Of a DNA stretch of 21,435 nucleotides, positions 7,440 through 14,240 are shown piece by piece. Where the stretch lies: assembly GCA_938034165.1 (NCBI GenBank), contig CALHKP010000075.1:1-21435 (forward strand), read 5' to 3'. This DNA is from an uncultured Clostridia bacterium. GTDB taxonomy: Bacteria; Bacillota; Clostridia; Peptostreptococcales; Anaerovoracaceae. Positions within the stretch are counted from its first letter, which is position 1. Each line of letters opens with the position of its first letter. The position numbers and the translations under genes are program-made. The notes below the pieces were generated by a model, which was not told the DNA's origin, did not search any database, and saw only the letters and a program-made list of their open reading frames with translations.

Positions 7440-7490
7440 AAGGAGAACTATCCATATCGTCTAAAGGCGATTACGGATATATATTAAATG
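7440..7490 (+). promoter_or_regulatory. Shine-Dalgarno separated from start codon by a hairpin
   Basis: AAGGAG (7440-7445) lies 42 bases before the ATG at 7488, too far for direct use, and an in-frame TAA (7485-7487) stands just before the ATG, so no earlier start is possible. Between them TATCC (7449-7453) pairs with GGATA (7475-7479) and ATCG (7456-7459) with CGAT (7468-7471), around an eight-base loop. Folding this hairpin leaves about 11 bases between AAGGAG and ATG. Either the hairpin brings the two together, or translation relies on the weak GGA at 7475-7477. Confidence 0.45.
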
Positions 7491-8396
7491 GACAAAAAAC
7501 AAGAAAACAAAGGCATTATCTTAACACTTCTCGCAGGCGTTCTCTGGGGATTTTCGGGAACCTGCGGACAATATATATTCGAAAACTTCGGAGCTAATCC
7601 CGAATATCTCACAGCTGCAAGACTTTTGTCTTCCGGGCTCATTCTGGTTATAGCAGGCTTTATCACATGCAGAGAAAACATGGTTGACATCTGGAAATAC
7701 CGTTCTTCTGTAAGCCAGCTTATAATCTTTGCAATAGCTGGACTCACATTCTGCCAGATTTCGTATATGCAGGCAATCGCAAACTCAAACTCCGGAACTG
7801 CAACAATTTTGCAATACATGGGACCTGTACTGGTAATGATTACAAACTGCATCCTAAGCAAAAGATTTCCAACCCCAAAGGAAACTTTGGCTGTAGTTAT
7901 GGTTCTCATCGGTACATTCCTGATTGCCACCCACGGAAATATTCACGAACTTATGATTACCCCAAAAGGCCTTTCTTGGGGTATTGCATCCGCCTTTGCT
8001 CTTATGCTGTATTCAATGCTTCCGGCAAGAATCATAAAAAGACATGGCAGCATTCCTGTTACAGGCTACGGAATGTTCATTGGCGGAATTTGCCTTTCGG
8101 TTTACTGCGGTCTTTGGAACGCTCCGATAATCCACGATGTAAGATGTGCCCTTGCAGTTTTGGGAATTGTTATTTTCGGAACAGTAATTCCTTTCACCAT
8201 GTATCTCAAGGGACTTTCCATGTGCGGCGCCGTAAAGGGCAGCATGATTGCAAGTATTGAACCGGTTTCCGCTACAGTATTCATGGTGGTATGGCTCAAG
8301 GTATCCCTGCATCCTGTAGAACTGGTAGGATTTATATTTATCCTTCTTACAATATTCCTGCTTGCAAAAAAAGCAGATACCAAAGAAAAACAATAA
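7488..8396 (+). CDS. EamA/DMT superfamily transporter
   Basis: A 302-residue drug/metabolite transporter with two EamA repeats, each of about five membrane segments. The first begins GIILTLLAGVLWGFSG (residues 9-24), the second around GLSWGIASAFALMLYS near residue 160. The substrate is unknown; the family moves small metabolites, amino acids or drugs across the membrane. The length is typical. It is monocistronic, ends in a terminator shared with the convergent second DMT gene, and has an unusual hairpin leader that may affect translation. A basic tail (AKKADTKEKQ) follows the last segment. Confidence 0.9.
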   Translation: MDKKQENKGIILTLLAGVLWGFSGTCGQYIFENFGANPEYLTAARLLSSGLILVIAGFITCRENMVDIWKYRSSVSQLIIFAIAGLTFCQISYMQAIANSNSGTATILQYMGPVLVMITNCILSKRFPTPKETLAVVMVLIGTFLIATHGNIHELMITPKGLSWGIASAFALMLYSMLPARIIKRHGSIPVTGYGMFIGGICLSVYCGLWNAPIIHDVRCALAVLGIVIFGTVIPFTMYLKGLSMCGAVKGSMIASIEPVSATVFMVVWLKVSLHPVELVGFIFILLTIFLLAKKADTKEKQ

Positions 8397-8421
8397 AAAA
8401 TTTGTGATATTTACATATAGA

Positions 8422-8451
8422 AAAAGGGCTATCAATTGCGATAGTCCTTTT
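8422..8451. terminator. Bidirectional terminator between two convergent DMT genes
   Basis: AAAAGGGCTATC (8422-8433) pairs with GATAGTCCTTTT (8440-8451) over 12 pairs with one G-U, around loop AATTGC. The stem ends in A on one side and T on the other, giving a T-tract in both directions. Confidence 0.87.
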
Positions 8452-8471
8452 GATTTTAGCTTCTTTGATTT

Positions 8472-9368
8472 TTATACGGCAGTTTCCTCGCCTCCACTTT
8501 CTGAGCTCATTGTTACACCAAGAATAACTATTGCTCCGCCTGCAATCTGCTTGAGAAGCAGCGGGTCATGCATAACCACAACCCCCAGAACAAGTCCAGC
8601 TACAGGCATTACGTTTATCATTGATGCAGTTGCAGTTGCTGACAGACCCTTAAGTCCGAAATTATACAGCAAAAATGCCAGTATTGAGCATCCAACTGCA
8701 AGAAACAAAAGCGCTCCAAGGGATATTGCTGTAGGTTTTACCCACTGATGCATTTCTGTAAATGCCAGCGGAACAAAGAAAATTCCACCGAAAACCATCT
8801 GATAAAAAGTTATAGTCAGCGGCGTATATTTGTGATTTATATTCTTTGCAATGAAGTTATATGCACCCCATGCAATTCCTGCAATAAGCATCAGAGCATT
8901 TCCCAGAAGCGGATTTGATGCGATCTCTCCTCCTCCGGATGTTGATAGCAGGTACACACCTATAATTGCAAGAACCAGCCCCAGGGCTGTCTTCTTGCCC
9001 GGAATCCTCTTGTATATCATAAATTCCATAATTGCAATAATTGCAGGATATCCTCCGCTGATAAGCGCAGCTGAAGAAGATGTGGTATATGCTATGCCCA
9101 TATTCTGAAGAGCGAAATACAGTGTCACTCCGAAAAGTCCCGCAAATACGAGGAACTTCATGTCACCTTTTTCTATAGGTTCTGATTTTTTCCCGGCTTT
9201 AATTATTATGAACAAAATAATTGCAGCAACAACAGTCCTTGCAGCTCCAAGTGTAATTGGTGGAAAAGTTGTGTAAGCGTACTTTGTTATTATATATGAG
9301 CTGCTCCAGAGTAAAATCGCCGAAACAACCGAAATATAATACTTTAGTTTTCCTGATGAATTTTTCAC
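8472..9368 (-). CDS. EamA/DMT superfamily transporter
   Basis: A 298-residue transporter with two EamA repeats and about ten membrane segments. Motifs visible are the first segment LLWSSSYIITKYAYTTFPP and the second-half AGIAWGAYNF. The start is set at the GTG at 9368: it overlaps the upstream stop as GTGA and follows AGGAG by five bases. The ATG at 9419 would add 17 residues rich in Gly and acidic side chains that read as the DUF1836 coding sequence in another phase. The substrate is unknown. It is the last gene of the unit starting with the phosphopantetheinyl transferase. It differs clearly from the convergent transporter at 7488, so a recent duplication is unlikely. Confidence 0.9.
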   Translation of the reverse strand: MKNSSGKLKYYISVVSAILLWSSSYIITKYAYTTFPPITLGAARTVVAAIILFIIIKAGKKSEPIEKGDMKFLVFAGLFGVTLYFALQNMGIAYTTSSSAALISGGYPAIIAIMEFMIYKRIPGKKTALGLVLAIIGVYLLSTSGGGEIASNPLLGNALMLIAGIAWGAYNFIAKNINHKYTPLTITFYQMVFGGIFFVPLAFTEMHQWVKPTAISLGALLFLAVGCSILAFLLYNFGLKGLSATATASMINVMPVAGLVLGVVVMHDPLLLKQIAGGAIVILGVTMSSESGGEETAV

Positions 9369-9889
9369 TTTTTCTCCTCTTCCTCCGATTCCTCCAGCAT
9401 CTGAATCAGCTTGTGACATGCGTACTTCTGTACATAACTCGAAACTGCCAGTTCCAGTGCCATCTGGCTGATTTCCTCACGACTTGCAGGCTCAGAAAGG
9501 CACTCTGCCGTATTGCTGAACTCCCTGTCAACAACTTCCTTATAGTTTTCGTATGCGGTCTGCATATCCTGATGCTGCATCATTTCCGAAAGAAGTACTC
9601 CGCTTTCGCTTACAGTCAAAATCTGTTTTAGAAGACAGATAAAAGTCATATATCCGATGTGCTCACGATTGTATTTCTTTCCCTTTGCTCTCGGAAGAAG
9701 CCCACTCTTAATGTAATTGTTAATCATTGCGGGAGTGAGATTCTCATCGTGTTCATCCTCAAGACCTATATGCTGCCTTTTCATATATGCTATAATCTGA
9801 TCCATATAAAGATCTAAATCCGGAATCATCGACCATTCTTCCGGTCTTGAATTTTCAAGTTTTTCCTTAAGTTCAGTTACACTTTTCAT
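9365..9889 (-). CDS. DUF1836 protein, MerR-like HTH regulator
   Basis: A 174-residue soluble protein of the DUF1836 family. Residues about 50-81 (NLTPAMINNYIKSGLLPRAK then YNREHI) form a winged-helix segment like that of MerR, so DNA binding is likely though the family is poorly studied. The C-terminal half is helical with an acidic end. Its ATG directly follows the aquaporin stop (TAAATG), and its TGA overlaps the GTG of the DMT transporter, so all three are coupled. It may regulate this unit, but no target site is seen. Confidence 0.85.
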   Translation of the reverse strand: MKSVTELKEKLENSRPEEWSMIPDLDLYMDQIIAYMKRQHIGLEDEHDENLTPAMINNYIKSGLLPRAKGKKYNREHIGYMTFICLLKQILTVSESGVLLSEMMQHQDMQTAYENYKEVVDREFSNTAECLSEPASREEISQMALELAVSSYVQKYACHKLIQMLEESEEEEKK

Positions 9890-10726
9890 TTATTCTTCCT
9901 CCGGTGTTTCCTCAACAATTTCAGTAGTCTCTGCCGACTCCACATCTGAACCTGCATCCTCAGTTTCGTCTTCTGATTCCTCTGCTTCATCAGTTTCTTC
10001 ATCATCTTCATCTGACTCTTTGATTTCTTCTTTTGAATCATCACTGTTTAAGAAAATATATACAAGAGCCGCAACTGCTGCTCCTAGGAGCGGTGCTATG
10101 ATAAAAATCCACAGCTGAGTAAGACTCTCTGAATTGCTCTGCAAAAGTGCTGTAGCAAATGACTTTGCCGGGTTTGCTCCGCCGCCTGTAATAGGAATTT
10201 CAACCATATAAGTCATTGCAAATGCAAGTCCTATGATTAACCCCGAAACAGTCTTCAGTTCTTCTTTTCTTGATACTGCAAGAAAAACATATACAAACAC
10301 AAATGTCATTACAACCTCAATTGCAGCTGCTGCCACAACAGATGATCCGAATGTACTGTAGCTATCATATCCGCTGGCAAACAAAGTAGTTCTGTCGCCC
10401 AGCACAAGTGCTGTGATTCCAACCCCCATAAGTGCTCCCAGAAGCTGAGCCGCAACATATCCGAAGAATTTCTTTACGGAAAGGGAACCTGCAATGAGAT
10501 TCGCCAGTGAAACCGCAGGATTAAGATGTGCACCGGAAATGTCGCTGAAACAGTAATACGCTGCCATAGTTCCAAGACCGAATGCCAAAGCGCAAGTCGT
10601 GGTTGTAAGAGCCATAGGAATCGAAAATCCGATGGCCGTAACCATAATATTCACCGCTACAGATGTAAGACAGCCTACCACCATCATCATGGCTGTACCT
10701 ATAAATTCAGAAATATACTTTTTCAT
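9890..10726 (-). CDS. MIP family channel (aquaporin/glycerol facilitator) with acidic tail
   Basis: A 278-residue membrane channel of the major intrinsic protein family for water or small neutral solutes. The first NPA is at residues 69-71 (GAHLNPAVS), the second at 185-187 (GGGANPAKS). The residue after the second NPA is Lys188 instead of the near-universal Arg of the selectivity filter, and by eye-alignment with E. coli AqpZ the other filter positions are Phe, Tyr and Gly. Residues about 228-278 form a cytosolic tail of mostly Glu and Asp, unusual for the family. The start is set at 10726, seven bases after GAGGAG; the ATG at 10741 overlaps tcdA and lacks a good site. It sits between tcdA and the DUF1836 gene. 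Confidence 0.88.
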   Translation of the reverse strand: MKKYISEFIGTAMMMVVGCLTSVAVNIMVTAIGFSIPMALTTTTCALAFGLGTMAAYYCFSDISGAHLNPAVSLANLIAGSLSVKKFFGYVAAQLLGALMGVGITALVLGDRTTLFASGYDSYSTFGSSVVAAAAIEVVMTFVFVYVFLAVSRKEELKTVSGLIIGLAFAMTYMVEIPITGGGANPAKSFATALLQSNSESLTQLWIFIIAPLLGAAVAALVYIFLNSDDSKEEIKESDEDDEETDEAEESEDETEDAGSDVESAETTEIVEETPEEE

Positions 10727-10730
10727 TTTA

Positions 10731-11453
10731 TCACTCCTCATTTCCCATAATATCTTTTATTATTTCGCCTGCGATTATAAGTCCGGCAACCGACGGAACA
10801 AAACTGATGCTTGCAGGAACTCTTTTGCCGCCGTCTTCCATGCATTTAACAGACTCTTCCTTGGAATATACGACTTTTACGTCCTTGATGCCTCTGTTTC
10901 TCAGCTCTTTTCGCATTACCTTTGCCAGAGGACATACGCTGGTCTTACTTATATCACATACTTCAAACCTAGTATTATCAAGTTTGTTTCCCGTTCCCAT
11001 GGAGGAAATCACCTTGACCTCCGCCTCTTTCGCACGCTGAATTATATCAAGCTTTGCCGATACAGTATCAATTGCATCAACCACATAATCATATTTAGAA
11101 AAATCTATCTGCTTTGCTTCTTCGCTGTCCGGCAGATAAAACAGATTATATTTGTCCACTTTGCAATCCGGCGTCACCTTGCGAATTCTCTCTTCCTCCA
11201 CATCCACCTTTAGTCGACCCAAGGTCTCATAATCTGCAACCAGCTGCCTGTTTATATTGCTCTCGGACACAACATCGCTGTCCACAAGACCCAGTCTTCC
11301 GACGCCTGCCCTTGCAAGGCCTTCACATACATAACTTCCGACGCCTCCAAGGCCGAATACAAGCACCGAAGCACTTCTGATAAGTTCAAAAGCATCTTCT
11401 CCTGTCAGCCCCACCGTTCTGGAATTTCTCACTTCCGGATTATATTCAGTCAT
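10731..11453 (-). CDS. tcdA: tRNA threonylcarbamoyladenosine dehydratase (ThiF/E1-like)
   Basis: A 240-residue cytosolic enzyme of the ThiF/MoeB/E1 superfamily. TcdA uses ATP to convert t6A37 of ANN-decoding tRNAs to the cyclic form ct6A. The Rossmann nucleotide site is FGLGGVGSY (about residues 33-41), followed by DSDVVSESNINRQ, and by YVVDAIDT for the adenylate-binding part. The late CPLAKVMRKELR and RVPASISFVPSVAG motifs fit the TcdA/CsdL branch better than ThiF or MoeB. The start is the ATG at 11453, seven bases after GGAG; a TTG one codon before is possible. It overlaps the recX end by eight bases. Confidence 0.92.
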   Translation of the reverse strand: MTEYNPEVRNSRTVGLTGEDAFELIRSASVLVFGLGGVGSYVCEGLARAGVGRLGLVDSDVVSESNINRQLVADYETLGRLKVDVEEERIRKVTPDCKVDKYNLFYLPDSEEAKQIDFSKYDYVVDAIDTVSAKLDIIQRAKEAEVKVISSMGTGNKLDNTRFEVCDISKTSVCPLAKVMRKELRNRGIKDVKVVYSKEESVKCMEDGGKRVPASISFVPSVAGLIIAGEIIKDIMGNEE

Positions 11454-11970
11454 CAAAATTCTCCGTTCTGTCCAAATTATTTATAACTCTGTATATTACA
11501 GAAGATTCATATCCATAGGACGACAGCCGCCTTGCGACCCTCGCCTTAAATTTTTCACTTATTTTTCCACCATCAAAGTGTTCGCCTGCGCACATTTTTT
11601 CTGCAACTGCCAGTGCCCTGTCATATTCCATGTACTTAGTTTCAGTTGATTCAAAGAAACCACCGGGTAAATTTTCATCCATACAGTTTTCCATATGCTC
11701 ATCATATGCATCGCCAATAAGCGATGAATCCACTCCTCTCTTAGAAAGCTCTCGAAAAATCCTGGATTTTCCCCATCCTTTCCTGAATCCGTATCTAAAA
11801 AACTGAATCGCATACTCTCTGTCTGACAGGTAACCTGCTTCTTCAAAACAGAAAATAACTTCATCTGTATCATCACAGCTGAAGCCTTTTTTAAGCAGGT
11901 AATCTTTCAATTCTTTTTTGCTGCGGTTTCTCGTTGCCAATGCTCGCGCCGCAGCGTCCCTTATGTCCAT
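11446..11970 (-). CDS. recX: Regulatory protein RecX
   Basis: A 174-residue protein made of three-helix repeats that binds and modulates RecA filaments. Visible RecX features are the first repeat ALATRNRSKKELKDYLLKKGFS, the central CFEEAGYLSDREYAIQFFRYGFRKGWGKSRIFREL, and the later ARRLSSYGYESSVIYRVI. The length is at the short end for Firmicutes. The start at 11970 lacks a strong ribosome binding site (only GGGGG about 13 bases away), so translation may depend on coupling to the gene 36 bases upstream. It overlaps tcdA downstream. recA is not in the window. Confidence 0.88.
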   Translation of the reverse strand: MDIRDAAARALATRNRSKKELKDYLLKKGFSCDDTDEVIFCFEEAGYLSDREYAIQFFRYGFRKGWGKSRIFRELSKRGVDSSLIGDAYDEHMENCMDENLPGGFFESTETKYMEYDRALAVAEKMCAGEHFDGGKISEKFKARVARRLSSYGYESSVIYRVINNLDRTENFDD

Positions 11971-12006
11971 ATTCTCAGGTACCCCCGAACTGTTTGCAAT
12001 ACTTTT

Positions 12007-12564
12007 TTATGCCAAAAGTTTGATGCTGTGGCTTTCGTCAGTCGTGCACAGAAAGCACTTCACATCATGTGCTATTTCAATCTCTGTCATATAAAATATT
12101 TTATCATTATACACAATTTTTTTGATTAATTCGTGATGATTATCTATCATTTCCGGCATGTCATCAAAAAAGCCTCTGCCTGTCATTTTTCCAAAAGCTT
12201 CCTTCGCCGCCCATACAGTGAAAAAGCCGTCAATCCCCCAGAGGTTCACATATGCCTTTTCATTTTCACCATAATGTCTTTCGCTGATTTTTTCCCACTT
12301 AGTATTTTCTTTCATAATCTGAACATCAAGCCCGCATGGCATATCGCTGTATGCACACATCCACATCTGACCGCTGTGGGAAAGAGAAAATTCAGCACAT
12401 GAATCCACAAAATACGGCTTTCCGCCTTCTTCTTTTTTTATTTCCGGAAGCTCTGTAAGCTCGTTTCCTTTGCTCAGCATGTAATTATATAAGCCTCTTT
12501 TTATCATATCATAGCCTTTTTCGCCATGCTCAAATTCGCCCTCGTAAATATATATTTCTGTCAT
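12007..12564 (-). CDS. 4'-phosphopantetheinyl transferase, Sfp type
   Basis: A 185-residue enzyme that would move the phosphopantetheine arm of CoA onto a Ser of carrier proteins. Motifs are the FSLSHS (59-64), CGLDVQ (77-82), ERHYGENE (96-102) and WAAKEAFGK (118-126) blocks. Asp80 and Glu122 match the metal ligands, but Gln82 stands where most Sfp proteins have Glu. It is somewhat shorter than Sfp itself (about 224). The start is set at the ATG at 12564, shortly after AAAGGAAG; the ATG at 12579 has no site. No polyketide or peptide synthetase is near, so the target could be an acyl carrier protein elsewhere. It is first in the unit leading to recX. I see no clear promoter, so read-through from yerC is possible. 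Confidence 0.85.
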   Translation of the reverse strand: MTEIYIYEGEFEHGEKGYDMIKRGLYNYMLSKGNELTELPEIKKEEGGKPYFVDSCAEFSLSHSGQMWMCAYSDMPCGLDVQIMKENTKWEKISERHYGENEKAYVNLWGIDGFFTVWAAKEAFGKMTGRGFFDDMPEMIDNHHELIKKIVYNDKIFYMTEIEIAHDVKCFLCTTDESHSIKLLA

Positions 12565-12613
12565 TAGTCTTCCTTTCATATGCCCAAACGCCCGCCGGCG
12601 CTGTCTATAAAAA

Positions 12614-12635
12614 AAGAGTGCAAAACTGCACTCTT
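12614..12635 (-). terminator. Rho-independent terminator of yerC
   Basis: On the minus strand AAGAGTGCA pairs with TGCACTCTT (nine pairs) around GTTT, followed by a run of T (complement of A at 12608-12613). The hairpin begins within the yerC stop codon. Confidence 0.9.
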
Positions 12636-12933
12636 ACTTTTCTTCTGCCAATCTTTCCAGTACACGCTTGTAACCGTCTGCACCGTAAACAATGCATTTG
12701 TTAATTCTGCTTATTGTTGCAGTTGATGCTTTGGTTTCCTTTTCGATTTCGCTGTAAGTCTTCTTCTGAGTCAGAAGCTTAGCAACCTGAAACCTCTGAG
12801 TTATAGCATGTATCTCGTTTATTGTACATATATCTTCAAAAAAACGATAACAATCTTCTCTGTCTTTTAAAGTCAGGATTCCGTCAAAGAGTTCATCTAT
12901 ATCATCTCTCTGTAATTTAGAATCGTAGGCCAT
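12634..12933 (-). CDS. yerC: YerC/YecD family TrpR-related DNA-binding protein
   Basis: A 99-residue all-helical protein of the YerC/YecD family, related to the TrpR repressor. The helix-turn-helix is in the second half (KKTYSEIEKETKASTATISRINK, about residues 57-79), preceded by the RFQVAKLL helix typical of TrpR folds. It has a full sigma-A promoter and a terminator of its own. The promoter contains an inverted repeat that would be a natural site for autoregulation. The ATG at 12933 follows AAAGGAGAGGGG. The target genes of this family are poorly known. Confidence 0.93.
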   Translation of the reverse strand: MAYDSKLQRDDIDELFDGILTLKDREDCYRFFEDICTINEIHAITQRFQVAKLLTQKKTYSEIEKETKASTATISRINKCIVYGADGYKRVLERLAEEK

Positions 12934-12974
12934 ATCCCCTCTCCTTTCTGTTACACCATCGCATTAGTGAACTC

Positions 12975-13003
12975 ATTATAACACTTTGTCGTGTTAAAGT
13001 CAA
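12975..13003 (-). promoter_or_regulatory. Consensus-like promoter of yerC with embedded palindrome
   Basis: Minus-strand TTGACT (12998-13003), a 17-base spacer and TATAAT (12975-12980), one mismatch from the sigma-A consensus. Inside the spacer and touching the -10 box lies TAACAC-TTTGTC-GTGTTA (12979-12996), a six-base inverted repeat, and GTTCAC occurs on both sides of the promoter as a direct repeat. The position would let a bound repressor block the polymerase. Confidence 0.8.
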
Positions 13004-13059
13004 CGTGAACTGTCAGAAGAGATCCCGCCTAAAATTCTTCAAAACTCTTTCTCTGATTC

Positions 13060-14229
13060 CTAAGAAAAGAGGCTAATAGCCTTCAGCAGCTGAACATCTT
13101 CTTTGTCGTCTGATGTCAGATTAACTTCTACATCAGGGGTTATACCTTTTTTGTGAATTTTACTTCCGTCCGGAGCATAATACTCTCTTGTAGTCACGCT
13201 TATACCTGTGCCATCCTTGAAAAGTCTTGTTTCCTGAACAATTCCTTTTCCGAAAGTCTTAGTTCCGACAATGCTTCCGCCTTTGTTTGCCTTTATGGCT
13301 GCAGTCAAAACCTCAGCGCTGCTTGCAGTATTTTCGTTTACAAGAAGTACATATTTCAGAGACGTATGCTTCTCATCAGAATTATAGTTTTCTTTCTTTT
13401 TAGCTTTTGTCTTGGTATATGTTATATTGCATTCCGGAAGAAGGGAGTCTGCAACGTCTATTCCCGATTCGAAAAGTCCCCCCGGATTGTTTCTGAGGTC
13501 GATTATTACGCCTTTAAGAGCTTTCTTTTCCATGTAAGAAATTGCATCATCGAATTCTTTGGAAGTGTTCTCACCAAAGGAGCGAATTCTGATATATCCT
13601 ATATTCCCCTGCAAAATACCGCTGTCTATTGTAGCTTCGCTGACTTCACCCCGGGTAACATTGAATTCTTTTTCTTTACCTTCACGCTCAATAACAAGCT
13701 TCACATTGCTTCCAAGTTTTCCTCTTATAGCTTCTTTTAGCTTATCAGAATCTGTATAAGAAACTCCATCCACCTTCTTTATCAGGTCGCCCTTTTTTAT
13801 TCCTGCAACATCTGCAGGACCTTCTTTTACGACTTCCACGATTTCGAATTTGCCGTCACCGGAATCCTTGAACTGAATTCCGATGCCGTAAAAACTACTG
13901 TTCAGATGTTCCTTTAGTTCTTTTACTGCATCTTCGTCAAGGTACTTAGTGTATTTGTCTCCGTAGCTGTCCATCAAAGCAGTGTACAGCGCATTCATCT
14001 GATCGTTTTTGCTGAAATCCCACAAAAAAGTTTCGTCAGCAGCAGTCTTCATGTCATAAAGCTTGCCAAAAGTTTTTTCTATACCTGTGTATCTTTTGAA
14101 TTGTTCCCCTGATACGATTCTGTAACCCATAAGTCTGATTGAGCCCAGAATCAGTGCAGTTATGACAAGTACCATAATAATCAGCTCAAATATCTTATGT
14201 AGTTTTTTCGGTTTCTTGTTTTCGTCCAT
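13060..14229 (-). CDS. S41 family C-terminal processing protease (CtpA/CtpB type)
   Basis: A 389-residue serine protease anchored by one N-terminal membrane helix (about residues 13-35) and acting outside the membrane. The PDZ domain covers about 115-195 and the protease core follows. The catalytic pair reads as Ser303 in NENTASSAE and Lys328 in TFGKG, 25 residues apart, as in B. subtilis CtpB. No C-terminal peptidoglycan-binding domain is present. Substrates are unknown; in this operon a role in envelope protein turnover or hydrolase control is reasonable. It is 11 bases after recJ and the last gene of the ftsE operon. A weak hairpin (13045-13071, CTCTTTT/GAAAGAG) overlapping its stop is the only terminator candidate. 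Confidence 0.93.
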   Translation of the reverse strand: MDENKKPKKLHKIFELIIMVLVITALILGSIRLMGYRIVSGEQFKRYTGIEKTFGKLYDMKTAADETFLWDFSKNDQMNALYTALMDSYGDKYTKYLDEDAVKELKEHLNSSFYGIGIQFKDSGDGKFEIVEVVKEGPADVAGIKKGDLIKKVDGVSYTDSDKLKEAIRGKLGSNVKLVIEREGKEKEFNVTRGEVSEATIDSGILQGNIGYIRIRSFGENTSKEFDDAISYMEKKALKGVIIDLRNNPGGLFESGIDVADSLLPECNITYTKTKAKKKENYNSDEKHTSLKYVLLVNENTASSAEVLTAAIKANKGGSIVGTKTFGKGIVQETRLFKDGTGISVTTREYYAPDGSKIHKKGITPDVEVNLTSDDKEDVQLLKAISLFS

Positions 14230-14240
14230 ATTATCTACCG

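Noticed and set aside
7408..7480. Possible guanidine-II (mini-ykkC) riboswitch: ACCTGACGATTAGGT and a later ACGG
   Set aside because: The first stem leaves a five-base loop and the second ACGG has no stable stem, so the required paired ACGR tetraloops are not formed.
9369..9419. Longer start (ATG at 9419) for the second DMT transporter
   Set aside because: The extra 17 residues lie inside the DUF1836 gene, while the GTG at 9368 has a good site and a GTGA overlap.
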